NCBI RefSeq assembly: GCF_000003195.3 | Contig: NC_012871.2 | Location: 50,181,262 to 50,245,261, forward strand | Source of the DNA: Sorghum bicolor | Taxonomy: Eukaryota; Streptophyta; Magnoliopsida; Poales; Poaceae | DNA length: 64,000 nucleotides | Direction of reading: 5' to 3' | Shown here: positions 33,303 through 45,240 of the stretch, one piece after another | How positions within the stretch are numbered: position 1 is the stretch's first letter | Layout of the letters: each line of letters opens with the position of its first letter | The notes under the pieces: generated by a model | Seen by the model: only the letters and a program-made list of their open reading frames with translations | Databases searched by the model: none | Told to the model about the DNA's origin: nothing | Translations under genes and position numbers: made by a program

Positions 33303-36300
33303 ATGGCCAATCCGAATGACAACATGGATGATGCAATGATGGACCTAATCAACGGCGGCGCCAATCCAGATCCCCAAGACGAAGATGATGGGAGTCAGTA
33401 CTTTTCTGATTATGAAGAACTTGTGGGAGACAATCCTGATCAAGTCTATCTACAATCTAGTATATATGTATATATATGAAATTAAAATAAATGACATTTA
33501 TACTAATATATTTATACTTGTTTGTGTAGCCCTCTAAATCGGCGACAACTTCTGAGAAGAGTAGAAAAGTGCGCGGCCCGAAGAAGTCGTTGGAGGGTCG
33601 GTACATTCTGTCGGAATTCGATGAGGGTACAGGACAAGTACTTGGGGCTAATTCTAAAAAATTTGTTGCGCACTGTGGCTACCTTGTAAGGGACAAGCTC
33701 CCAGTCAGTGCTCGTGAATGGAGGCAACGGAAAGATAACCCTAATATCAGTTTTGTCTCAGATCGTGACAAGGAATTGATTTGGCAAGATATCCTTCAAC
33801 ATTTCACGCTCGATACACAAGATGAAGCTTTGAAGGAGAAGGTTAAAACCTGGGCTATGCAGAAGATGTCCAAACAATTTTAGGCTTGGAAGAAGACATT
33901 ATACAAGACTTTTGTTGCACAAGGCCGGACACCAGATTTCACCAACAAGGCCTACGTCAAGTTGAGGCCTTTTTGGGATGAGTTCATAGAGTTTAAGAAC
34001 TCAGAAGAGGGTCAGGCACGGATAATCAAGAATCAAGAAAATGCTAAACAAAAGCAATACCACCATCACTTGGGTTCAGGTGGCTACAGGACTGCTATTT
34101 CTAAGTGGCAAAAGTTGGAACAGGAGATTCTTGGGAGAGGGATCGAACCAGAATCAATGCACTGGCCCGAGCGCGCCAAGTATTGGTTCTTTGGTCATAG
34201 GGGAACCATAGACCTAGAGACTGGAAAGATAGTGTACGGCGAAGAGCTCGAGAGAGTAGGACAGAGAATGGCCTATGCTAGAGGATTAGTTGAAAGCGGC
34301 ACCTGGCAACCAAATAGAGAAAAGGATGAGCTGATATACGCCCTGGACACTGCTGAACACGGTGGGCGAACCAGAGGCTATGGGGAGGTATCATGGGAGC
34401 ATGGCTTCCCTAAAGATAGACCGACTTATAGAAGCCGCCAACGAAAGAAGAAAGAGGAAGCAGAGCGGTTGCATAGGTTGGAGGCAATGGTGATTGAGTC
34501 ACGCGAAGCGGCTCGTGAAGCGATAGCACGAGAGAAAGCGCTTGAAGAGAGAATGAACGAGGAGATCAAAAGACAAGTGTAGATTGCAGTAAGTTCTATA
34601 CAGGGGCAAACTGCATCAGAGCCTAGAGTCAACATTAGCCCCCCTGGTCAGTTGAAAAGTAGTTGCGCTTCCACGGAGATGCCAACTATTCAAGACGACG
34701 TGGGGCTGCACTTTCCGGTGGATGACATCACTGAACCTCTGACAACATGTGAGCGGCACATTCCACAAGGGACTGCCACAGTCATGGTTGCTGTCGGTGT
34801 TGTAACTCCTGTCGACCCTACGAGGACACCAAGAATCCATGGGGTGATAGTTTCACCTGGATATGCTAGTGTCTCGGTGGATAGAGTTATCAAAGGCTTC
34901 AGCAATGTGCAGCTTGAGATAGAAGGAGGTGATGGAGAGAAGACTCTAGGAGAAGCAGAGAAGACTTTTATTTGTTGGCACAAGCGCTACATCATTATTC
35001 CTGGGGCATCACCTATTAGTCTACCACCACCTCCTCGTCATGAATCTAATCCTAGGTGCGGATGAAAATTCACTATACATTTGTTCACTAAATTTATTTT
35101 GCATTCTCTTAGTTAGCGGTTTACTTATATACCTTTTGTTTTCACAGGTGGTCACCGACATGTCATAGTGCTGCGGGTGATGACGAGGGAGTGCAAGACA
35201 CGGCTGCATCGCTTCGGTTTCCAACGCCACCACCTAGGGCTCCAACACCGCCACCTCGGGCTCCAACACCGCCACCTCAGGCTCCAACACCGCCACCTAG
35301 GGCTCCAACTCCACCTAGGGCTCCAACGCCGCCTCCTCAGGCTCCAACACCGCCACCGGCCGCCCCATCGCCTCCACACGTGGCTCCAGCACGAAAGAAG
35401 AGGCCGGCCACACAATCAAATGTGTCGGCCGCTCCGCCGTTAAAAAAGAAAGCCTCCGAAAAGAAACAAGCTATCATTCCTAAGAAGCTGTCCTATGACA
35501 AGACTGATGCAGAACTAAATGCTTCAGTAAAATCAGACGTGGATAGTTTCTTCAAGAAACTTAAGAATGAAAGAGAAACCAAGCGAAACCCTAAGAAGCC
35601 GTACCTCTTACTACGGCCAGAAGATCTACGACAAAGGGTTGAGGCTGAAAAAAAAAGAGGCGTGAAGCTCACAAAGAATCATCATCTTTATCGAACTATG
35701 ATCGCACTTTAAGGAAATCCATAGAAGAAGAGAAGAAGAAAGAGAAAAGAGCACGCAAGGGTGTAGCACAGCTCGGGGAACAATCAAAGCAATCAGTGCC
35801 CCCGCTAGTCATTGGAAATGAATATGGTTCAAACATTGACGTGCTAGACAAGCAGATACCGGCAGATTTAAAATTTGATGAGCTTGAAATTTTTTTTTGC
35901 AGAAACTGGTCTTAGCTTAGCCCAAATGATAGCGGGGACACCAATTGAAAGTGCTCCACAAATTGATCATTGGCAGAAGGAATATACATATGGCAAGAGT
36001 TTATACAACCCTGCGGCCCTCAACAAGCTTGGAACGCAAATGTACATGCTAAACAAATGGTACATGGAAGCGTGTGTCAGAAAAGCAGATGACTATCTTT
36101 GTGTCCGAATTAGAAACTATCATTACTTCCGTGGTGTTGATATTATTTATGTTCAATTTAATGAGCTACACCAACTATGCCACATGGACGCTCTTGACAA
36201 ATCTCTAATGAGTTGCTTCTGTCTGTAAGTGATTCTTTCTTTCAATAATGTCTCTGTAACTTATCATGTATATATATAACTAATTACAGAAACCCGCTAT

Positions 36301-37220
36301 ACATATGCAGAAACATGATGAGGGACCTCAGAGTTAGAAATGACAAGGAGATTGGATTTGTGGATCCAAATGTTGTATTCAAAGACCACAAGACCCCGTA
36401 TGTCTTATGGAGAACTCAAACGGAGAGAAATCTACGGAGGTTCTTGATCAACCAAAAAGATAAAAGATATATACTCTTTCCCTACAACTTTAAGTAAGTG
36501 TCGTTATCGTGTGTACATTCTATTTAACTAATTAATCAGATCAATATGAAGATATATACTAATTTTGCCTACATATGCACACAAATGCAGCTTTCATTGG
36601 ATACTAATTGTCATTGATCTCTGGCAATGTCAATTGGTAATCTATGACTCACTGAGAAAATCACAGGACGATTACCAAGAAATGATAGATATTATCCAAG
36701 GGTAACTCCGATCTCTATATATTAAATTCTGCTCTTTTAACTTGGTAATGGATAATTAATAATGATCGTTTTATTGCTAGGGTTTGGGCTGGGTTCGTGT
36801 AGAAACACCGTCCCGAGTTGAATGTAGCACTTTCAAAGCCCATCTTACTTTAGTGGGTTCTACGGCAGACACCGGGCAACAATTTGTGTGGCTACTATGT
36901 GTGCGAGTTTATGACGGTGTATGCCAAAAGAACTAATCTTGAGCACCTAAAAGTATGTAACATGTATATATAATAAGTTTATTTCATTTATTTGTTGTTA
37001 TTTAATAAATCCTATTCATACCTCTAACTTTTTTCTTTAATGTCTATTAAAGGAGATGTGGCTGAAGGAGTAGGTGTTGGACGCGGTGCGCCTAAAAGGA
37101 ATTCAGGAGACGATCGCAGGATTTCTTAACGACCAAGTCCTGAATCCCGGCGGCGAGTGCTACTTCAACCATCAGGAGCCAATGAAACCAAATAACGATG
37201 ATCATTTGTACGATGCTTGA
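33303..37220 (+). pseudogene. Transposase_24 / Ulp1 (C48) protease fusion gene, copy B
   Basis: Same seven-exon layout as A; the first exons are 33303-33443 and 33530-35055, the third runs 35148-36224, and the gene ends at TGA 37218-37220. The PF03004 region (LRPFWDEFIEFKNSEEG, HHHLGSGGY), proline-rich linker and C48 motifs (FHWILIVID, IYDSLRKS, NNLCGYYVC) are all present. The exon 2-exon 3 splice gives an open frame here, unlike A. Shared lesions with A are the TAG at about 33881 and the TAG before KHRPE in exon 6 (about 36799). Private lesions are a TAG at 34580 and frame changes near 35650 and 35890. B lacks the MITE. Confidence 0.8.
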
Positions 37221-37482
37221 GTGGCGGAGATAAATTGTGTTGTAAATACTTTGTCCGTGAAGCATATGTGTAAATATTATATTATGGACCTATAGATACA
37301 TATTATTTATATATATATATAGTGTTTTATAGTATATTTCTATGTAATACTTTAAATTATATAAATTATAGGTGTGCGTTCCATAAACTACCAGCAAACA
37401 ATACGCATTCGAAAATAACAATAATATAATTGTAAACCCTAAATGAAAAACCAAATGAAAAGAAAAAGAAAAAAGAAAAAAG
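37221..37482. other. 3' A/T-rich spacer of unit B
   Basis: Counterpart of 27150-27410, with TATATA runs and an A-rich end. No gene is seen. Confidence 0.45.
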
Positions 37483-37683
37483 TCTTTAGTCCCGGTTGGT
37501 AGCAACAACCGGGACTAAAAGTGGAGGCCAGGTGGCACACCATGGCGCGCCTTTTAGTCTCGGTTGCTGTTACCAACCGGGACTAAAGGTGAGACATTTA
37601 GTTCCGAAACCTTAGCGTCAGTTCCGTAGCCGGGACTAAAAAGCTCTTACGACTAGGCTAAAGCCCTTTTCTTACCGATCACT
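37483..37683. repeat. 3' subterminal palindrome array and probable end of CACTA B
   Basis: Palindromes lie at about 37484-37520, 37551-37588 and 37597-37640 (TTTAGTTCCG...CCGGGACTAAAAAG). They are followed by GCTAAAGCCCTTTTCTTACCG, which looks like an eroded CACTA terminus of the family. No perfect GTAGTG end or 3-bp duplication was found. Confidence 0.55.
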
Positions 37684-39128
37684 CCTCTTTGTCCCCGGGC
37701 TTTTGCTGCAGAGGTTGGAGGTTGGTAGTCCTTTTTCTCACATTTCGTCGGTGATCTATTGCTGGCTAATCCATATCCTATCAATTCTGTTGTTTTGCTT
37801 TTATTTCCTCCTCGCATTTCTTTCTTTATGTGAGATGATATAATATAAAATAATAATCTTTAAAAGGCAGCAATTCTTTTCTTTTCTTTCTATCTCTCTC
37901 AACTGGACGTTGGATTTCCTTAGTTCTTTTCTTTCATTGATCATCACTTCCTCTATCTAATCTACAAGTCGTGCATGGCAAGGACTTATCCATACTCGTC
38001 TATAAATATCAAGGTTGTTCCATCGCATACTCTTGCAAACCCTTAAAAGCTAAAAAATACGCACATAATCTGCCGCCGCCGCTGGTGCCGTCCACTGCTC
38101 GCCATCATGGAGAATCTGTTGCAAACTAAGCCAACGTATGAAACCCCGAAGTCCCAGGACGTGATCGTGTTTTACATCTACGCTGCCAGGCTAGGAGCCG
38201 CCCCAGCCATGCCGCCGTGCACGTCGGATCCCATTGCAACTAGCAGAGCCGCCACCCTCCTTTGCCCTAGCATACCTACGCCACCTGTGTTGAATCACGC
38301 CGAGTTCAGAAGCACACCCGGCTGCCGCAGCTGTTGATGCTGACGTCTGTTCCGTCGATCTTGAGCCTATCGCCCTTCAACTTCGTCGCCGCCATCGATC
38401 ACCAACGGTTGATGCTGTTTGCTGCTAGCCAGCGACCAGCGCTCGTCATTCTCTTCGGCTGCACGGTGAGCATCTGTACGTACTCATTCTTCTCCTAGCT
38501 GCACGAGCAACACAGCTTCACGACCGATGACATGGAGCAAGCAGCCGGCCGTCTTAGCTTTCTTGATTAGCTTGATGACCTCACCATAACATCATAATGA
38601 CATCAAATATACATTTTTGCCGTTTTCTTTTAAAAAAATAAATTTAAACACTCCAGTAGCTTAGCTTTGTGCCGACGTGATGCATATGTCAGTAAACGAT
38701 TGATGTTTATGTGCCACATGCTTTTGTATATATTTAAATATTATAAATTGATTAATGATTATTCAAACATGTTTTTAAATAAAAGCAATATCCCGCAATG
38801 TCAATCTTTTATATTTAACTGTTAATTTGATTAAAGTCAAATAAAATATGTTTTGTTATAATATTCTTATGCTGAATATGGATCTACCAAGCTCATTTAG
38901 ATATTTTCACGTGCTCTTCTCTTTTACAAAGTTAAAGTTTAATAATTTGATCAAATACTATATAGATTAATTCTACTTTAGTTTTCTTCATTCAAATATA
39001 AATTTGACTTACATTGAATTAAGATATCTCTCTGAAGTATATTGTCTATGTTTTTATAGAACTAAAATAAATGAAGCCAATAGAGTTTTTTTTAAAACTA
39101 AAACTTTTGTTAGATGTTTCTTTCTCAC
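37684..39128 (+). other. Unassigned island with a TATA box and a short ORF
   Basis: This 1.4 kb between B and C matches neither element nor the interrupted LTR. GTCTATAAATATC at about 38000-38012 is a good TATA box, followed by a C/A-rich leader and an ATG at 38107 that opens 76 codons (begins MENLLQTKPTYETPK, ends 38337). A neighbouring frame then stays open to a donor-like CACGGTGAGC at 38463-38472, so a frameshifted longer exon is possible. No domain is recognised. It may be a captured host gene fragment. The 3' half (38580-39128) is A/T-rich with no signal. Confidence 0.35.
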
Positions 39129-39131
39129 TGT

Positions 39132-39375
39132 CACTGCCACACGTTCGGGCATTAGCACCGGTCGGGAAGGGCCTGTTGCCCCGGTTCCCGAGCCGGTGCT
39201 GCCCTTCCGGGACTAAAGGCCCACCCTTTAGTCCCGGTTCGGGAAACCGGAGCTAAAGCCCCCTTCTTTAACACCACTTGGTAATACCAACCGGTGTTAA
39301 AGGGTCCTGCTAAGGCTGCCACGTTGCAGGACCCTTTAACACGGTTGGTATTACCAACCGGTGTTAAAGGGTTTC
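39132..39375. repeat. Subterminal palindrome array at the left (3') end of C
   Basis: Motifs of three kinds are mixed here: GCACCGG, TTTAGTCCCGG and CTTTAACACC...GGTGTTAAAGG. They form palindromes, the clearest at about 39266-39303 and 39330-39372. The mix of motif types differs from the uniform arrays of A and B. Confidence 0.65.
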
Positions 39376-39662
39376 TTTTTTTGGTTCACTTATTCGGTTC
39401 TGTTTATTATTTTTATATAATATATAATAATAGGTTTTTCAATACATGTTTTTGCTGATACAATAATATATTTATATTACACGCATATTAAGCATATATA
39501 AATGAAAATTACAGGCTTAGCTTAATAATTAAGCTTTGCCTATAATAAAATGAATAGGCCACATCAAAAATTAAATAGATATGTAAAAAGCTTTATATAT
39601 ATATAGTTTTATATGTACAAAATTCGTAACACATATATACATAGAGTTTTTTCTCCCAATGT

Positions 39663-42600
39663 CTACAAAAGATACAAATGATCATCGTTGTTTGGAATAA
39701 GAGTTTCGTTGCCGTTGAAGTGAAACTCGCCGTTTGGATTGATCACTTGCTCACGGAGAAATCCCGCTATCGTCTCTTGGATAGCTTTGATTCGGTCTTT
39801 TTGTAGGACCTTTTCCCTCAACCATTCCGTCTTTAATTTGAAATAAATAAAAAAGGTATTAGTTATCTAAGTTATTCAATATAATTCAGGAGATAATGAA
39901 AAGAGACATGTAACGTACTCTGAGTGTCTCTGTGGGTGTTTGATTGACTTGTGCCATCATGAATTTGCACACGTAATATGCACATAGATTGTTCCCCCTT
40001 CTTGTCTTAAACACCACTGTACGATATATATATATATATATATATAATATTCACGACCACGACATTAAGAAGGCTAAAAGTTAGCGAAAGTTTGCTAGCT
40101 AGTAGAACTTACTTATGGATGTATTATGTTAAGCGGCACTTTACATCCACTGGAGATGTTCACGGTCAATGAATCTTTCCCAAACCCTATACACAGCCAT
40201 TGTGGATCGTGAACTAATAATTATAGAGTCATATTATGATATTTTTGTAGCTGAGATCGATATTACGTACCTTTGAAACCATTTGTTGATAATTTTCTTG
40301 TGGTTTTCTCATTGAGTCAAAGATTATCAACCGGTTCTTGGGAATTTCAATGACCATGAGTATCCAGTGAAAGCTGTTTACACACATATATATAGTCAGG
40401 CCTATAATGTAAAATAAAATATGCATGCACTTAATAACTATATAACTCACTCGAAGTTGAAGGGGAAGAGTATTTTTTGTTTTTCTTTTTGGTTCACAAA
40501 GAACCTCATAAGATTGGTGCAGACTTCTGTCTCATGAGCTGCTGTCCACACTGCCTGCGGAGCTTTGAAAACAATATAAGGGTCAACGAACCCAATACTA
40601 TTGTCATTTCTGATTCTGAGCTCTCTCATTTGGTGCCTGCATATATACATACAAATCCAAAGTGTGTAAGGATTATATAAATGTAATTAAAGAAGTTAGA
40701 AGTATAATAAAAAGAAAAATATACTTACAGACAAAAGCAGCTGACAAGAGATTTGTCGAGAGCGTCGAGGTGACATAATTGGTGCAATTCTTCGAACTGC
40801 ACGTATATGAGGTCATCACCACGGAAGTAGTGATGTTGTCTAATACGAACAGAAATCCAATTCTCTCCCCTTTTAGACGCCTCAATGCACCATTTGTTTA
40901 TTGCAAACATTTGTGTGCCGAGCTCATGTAAACGATGAGGGTCGAATAGACTTCTGCCCGGTTCATATCTTGCCCTCCATTGATCAACTACCTCAGCTTG
41001 TTGAAATGTTTGGCATCCAAGAATGGCGGCAATTTCTTCCATATTTAAACCGCTCTGTCCAAAGTAACGCTCAAGCGACTCTAGCTGAGACAACGCTAAG
41101 GATTTCTTTGGCATCAAATCTTCATTTGAGCCGTATTGATTTGACACAATCAAAGGGGGCACCGGTTTTGATACTTCTCCGAGCTGTGGGACCCCATTTC
41201 CTACTCTCTTTCTAGGCTGTGAAGACTTGACCAGAGACCGCTCATAGTCCAAAGTGCTGGCTTTTTCTGAGCTTCGCGTTGCTTCTTTTGATGGTCCGTC
41301 ACCTTCTGCCTCAGTTCCGATGGCTTTACATAAAAGTACGGCTTTTCTGGGTTTAGGCATTTTTTCCTATCCTCCTTCAATTTATCAAAAAATTGTTTCA
41401 CCTCAGCTTTGGATGCAGCAATTACCTTCTCTTTACTCTTTTCGTAAGGTAATTTTTCTGGTGTCTTAGCTCTCTTTGCTGAGGCAGCCTTCTTTGGAGG
41501 TGGGACCGATGACTTCGGTCGTTCTTGGGCGGACCGTTTCTGACTACCTCGCTTTGGAGGCGAGGGGACCGACCGTGCACTCTTTGGAGAGGGCGGTGCA
41601 AACGGTGGAGGTGGTGGGGCTGATCTTTTCGGCGTTGGAGAACGCGGTGGAGGAGTTGGAGACCTCGGTGGAGGAGGTGGAGACCGTGGTGGAGGCGGTG
41701 GCGGGGTCGGTGTGGCCGCCGCAGGTGTTGGAGGAGATCTAGCATTGTCACCGCCCGCAGCACTATGATGCGCTGGAGAGAGAACTGGACTTAGGTTGGA
41801 GGAGTCGCTGCAAAGAAAACAATTACAAGTTTTGTGAGCAAACTTTTTTTTAATTTTAATACATAATAAATAATATAAGAAGTAAAATCACACACAAACC
41901 TACGTTGAGGAATAATTATGAAGCACTTGCGCCAACAAATAAATGTCTTCTCAGCTTCACCTAAGGTCTTCTCTCCGTCTCCCCCTTCTATGTCTAGAGG
42001 CACATTGCCACAACCTTTCTCAACCCTATCAACCGAGACGCTAGCATATCCACCAGGTACTGGTCGATTATGGATTCTTGGAGTTCTCGTTCGGTCGATA
42101 GGGTTGACAACAGCGATAGCCACCTTTTTTGTTGCATTCCCATCTGGTACATGCAACTCACAGGTAGTAAAAGCCTCTGTGACATCATCCACGGGGAAGT
42201 ATAGCTTCGTGTCATCCTGAATGGTTGGTACTTCCGTAGATGCGCAGCTGCTTTTCAACTGGCCTAGGGGGCTAACGTTGACCTCAGGCTGTGATGTACC
42301 TTGCCCTTTCATCATTTGACTAAGTGCTGCTTGCACTTGCCTTTGAATCTCCGCCTGCATCCATTCTTCACGAGCTTTCTCGCGCTCTTCTGACTGCAGA
42401 ACAAAAGCTTCCAGGCAGTGGATCCGCTCTGCCTCCTCATCCTTCTTTCTCTGGTGGCTTCTGTAGGTATCTTAATCGGCTTGGAATGATTGCAGCCACG
42501 GAACTGCCCCATAGCTTCTCGTACGCCCACTGTGCTCAGGATTTTCAAGCGCATAGGTGAGTTCATCCTTCTCCCTGCTAGGCCTGAACTCACCAGACTA

Positions 42601-43642
42601 AACCACCTCTCGTGCACGGACTAGTCTCTCTGCTGCTCTAGAGATTTCTTGGCCCCAAACTAGCGCCCCGATGTCTGGGTCCACTCTTCCCCCATGACCG
42701 TAGAACCAATGCTTGGAGCGCTCGCTCCAATTCTTTGCTATTGTCTCGGGTGTGACCCCCCTAGCAAGCATCTCCTGTTCCATTCGGTCCCACTTGGGAA
42801 CAACACTCTTATAACCACCTGATCCCATATGATGGTGGTATGTCTTTTTACTTGCATTCTCTTTGTTTCTAATAGCTCGTTTCTCGCCCTCTTCTGATGT
42901 TTTGTACTGCACGAAGTCATCCCAGAAGGCCCTCAGCTTTACATATTGCTTGAGGTTGAAATTTGGAGTCTCATTTTTCTTGACAAATTTATTGTACAAA
43001 GTCTTCTTCCAATTCTGAAACAGTACCATCTTCTTCATAGTCCAGTCATAAATTCGCACCTTCAACTCTTCATCGTTGGTGTCGAAGGTGAAAACGTCTG
43101 TGATGGCTTTCCAAACTAACTCCTTGTCACAATCAGAGACAAAACTGATCTCAGGAGCACCTCGCTTCTCTCTCCATTCACGAGCACTAATCGGTATTTG
43201 ATCTCTCACAAGATATCTACAGTGACTAACATATTTATTTGCATGCTCACTAAGTGGTCTGCCTGTAGCTATCTCAAACTCAGAGATTACATAGCGGCCC
43301 TCCAACGGCTTCTTTGGCCCTCGTGGAGGTACACTTCTCCCCGTAGAGGTCGATCCAGAAGGCTACACGTAGATATAGAAATAAAAATACTAAATTAATA
43401 ACCAAGTCTAAAACCTAATGTAAGAGATGCATTAATTATATATGTTTATATTTACATACCTCGCCAGTATTTTCTTCTTGTTGCACGACAAGTTGTTGCT
43501 CAGGCGCTATGCCCTCTTGTTGCTCAGTCGGATTGCCTTGCATGATCTCGTTGTAATCAATAAAGTACTGCCTACCGTCGTCGATAATATTTTGAATGGC
43601 AGCTTCCATATAATCAGGATCATCATGAGGACGGTCAGCCAT
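39663..43642 (-). pseudogene. Transposase_24 / Ulp1 (C48) protease fusion gene, copy C
   Basis: The ATG at 43642 follows a GGTTGCAG acceptor. Exon 1 ends near 43458; exon 2 (from about 43363) carries KKPLEGRYVISEFE, PISAREWREKR, LRAFWDDFVQYKTSEEG and HHHMGSGGYKSVVPKW (PF03004 type). A proline-rich linker (PPPPRSPTPPP) and lysine-rich part follow at about 41800-41360. The protease region includes HHYFRGDDLIYVQFEELHQLC, FHWILMVIEIPKN (His), IIFDSMRKP (Asp) and NNLCAYYVCKF (Cys). The gene ends with NNDDHLY and TAG 39663-39665. Lesions are two in-frame stops near 42598 and 42472, one frame change near 41245, and a damaged exon near 40125-40216. The intron positions match A and B, so the gene model is shared by all three. 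Confidence 0.8.
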
Positions 43643-43689
43643 TTCTATGTCTGCAACCATACATATATATATTCTATATAAGATAAGAA

Positions 43690-44470
43690 ATACACTAGAA
43701 TAATATACTACAAAACCCTACTAGAATAAATTTGGTGGGTAAACACTACTAGAATATATATTAGAGACTTATATACTACTACTAGTACTACTACAAATGA
43801 AAGTGTTGGAGTACTCTAAAAATAATACTAGAATCTTTTAAGCCAAGTAATACACTAGAATAATATACTAAAAAATAATACTAGAATAATACAGTACAAA
43901 CAATAACATATACAAAACCTACTAGAATAAATTTGGTGGGTAAACACTACTAGAATATATATTAGAGATTTATATACTACTACTAGTACTACTACAAATG
44001 AAAGTGTTGGAGTGCTCTAAAAATAATACTAGAATCTTTTAAGCCAAGTAATACACTAGAATAATATACTAAAAAACAATACTAGAATAATATAGTACAA
44101 ACAATAACATATACAAAACCCTACTAGAATAAATTTGGTCGGTAAACACTACTAGAATATATATTAGAGACTTATATACTACTAGTACAAATACAAATGA
44201 AAGTGTTGGAATGCTCTAAAAATAATACTAGAATCTTTTAAGTCAAGTATACACTAGAATAATAAACTAAAAAACAATACTAGAATAATATAGTACAAAA
44301 CAATAATATATACAAAACACTACTAGAATAAATTTGGTGGGTAAACACTACTAGAATATATTAAGCCAAGTAATAGACTAGAATAATATACTAAAAAGTA
44401 ATACTAGAATAATATATATATATACTAGAAGAATATATACTAGAATAATATACTACAATTCAAATATACT
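43690..44470. repeat. ~201-bp minisatellite in leader intron (C)
   Basis: The landmark CTAGAATAAATTTGGT recurs at about 43720, 43922, 44122 and 44323. Within it the short motif ACTAGAATAATATA is itself repeated many times. It sits where A and B have a different, unrelated ~103-bp repeat. Confidence 0.8.
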
Positions 44471-44647
44471 AGAATAATATATACAAAACACTACAATTCG
44501 TAATATACTAGAATAATATACTAAAAAGTAATACTACAGATCGAGTAATATACTACCATGCATTATTTTTTAGTGTATATATATACTTAAATATATATAC
44601 AATTCATAACAATTCAAAACACTACAATTCATAATATACTAGCATGC

Positions 44648-44648
<1 letters not shown>

Positions 44649-44689
<41 letters not shown>
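44649..44689. repeat. (TA)n microsatellite
   Basis: About twenty TA dinucleotides in a row, inside the proposed leader intron of the Ulp1 gene of C. Shorter TA runs also occur near 40029-40050 and 49432-49447. Confidence 0.9.
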
Positions 44690-44690
<1 letters not shown>

Positions 44691-44794
44691 TTAAATATAT
44701 ATACAATTTAAAACACTACAATAATTCATAATATACATGTATTATATATATATAACATTCATTCATTTTTGTAGTATACTTAATATATTATAAT

Positions 44795-45071
44795 TCATAA
44801 CAATTCTGTATGGTCTAGTACGAGTACGTAGAGAGATGGCCGGAGTACGTAGAGAGATGGCCGGATCGGTGCAGGTGTGATCAGCAGCGCGCTGGTGGAG
44901 ATGGTGGCCGCGGCGGCGGCGCTGCTGGAGCTAGCCGCGGCGGCGCTGGAGACGGCGGCGCTGGAGACGAGGTCGCGGGCAGATGAACGGCCGGCGGCGC
45001 TGGAGACGAGGGCTGCTCGACGAAGACGAAGATGAACTGCCGGATCCAGGGCTCCTGCGCACATATATAGG
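44795..45071 (-). promoter_or_regulatory. Promoter and GC-rich leader exon of the Ulp1 gene (C)
   Basis: On the minus strand, CTATATATGTG (about 45061-45071) forms a TATA box, followed by a GC-rich leader with GCCGCC repeats. This matches the place and composition of the leader exons in A and B, although the bases differ. The 111-codon minus-strand frame here has no recognisable domain. Confidence 0.45.
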
Positions 45072-45076
45072 GGCGG

Positions 45077-45240
45077 ACCCTTTAGCACCGGTCCGTGGTT
45101 GGAACCGGTGCTAAAGGGTCCCTTTAGCACCGGTGCCAGCCACGGACCGGTGCTAGAGGGTCCTGCGCGCGCTAGGGCGGGCTGCTAAAATTTTCAGGGC
45201 CCTTTAGCACCGGTTCCCACTATGGGCCGGTTCTAAAGGC
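45077..45240. repeat. Internal palindrome array upstream of the Ulp1 gene (C)
   Basis: Copies of CCTTTAGCACCGGT and its complement form palindromes at about 45077-45121 and 45119-45164, with a looser pair at 45199-45240. The motif is the same as at the right end of C (49735-49891). It lies just upstream of the TATA box of the Ulp1 gene, as in A and B. Confidence 0.7.

Larger units (their letters stand above)
27553..37683 (+). mobile_element. CACTA transposon unit B, tandem partial copy of A
   Basis: From 27553 it repeats A from about 16695 onwards: transposase C-terminal half, 0.68 kb repeats, spacer, palindrome, leader exon, minisatellite, Ulp1 gene and end array. By eye most 100-bp windows differ at only a few bases. 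B lacks one 0.68 kb repeat unit and the MITE, which accounts for most of the ~0.8 kb length difference. The right end near 37660-37683 (AAAGCCCTTTTCTTACCG) resembles an eroded CACTA terminus. Its 5' end and first transposase domains are absent. Confidence 0.8.

Noticed and set aside
44649..44689. Long TA run as a possible replication origin or matrix attachment site
   Set aside because: A simple microsatellite with no further signal.
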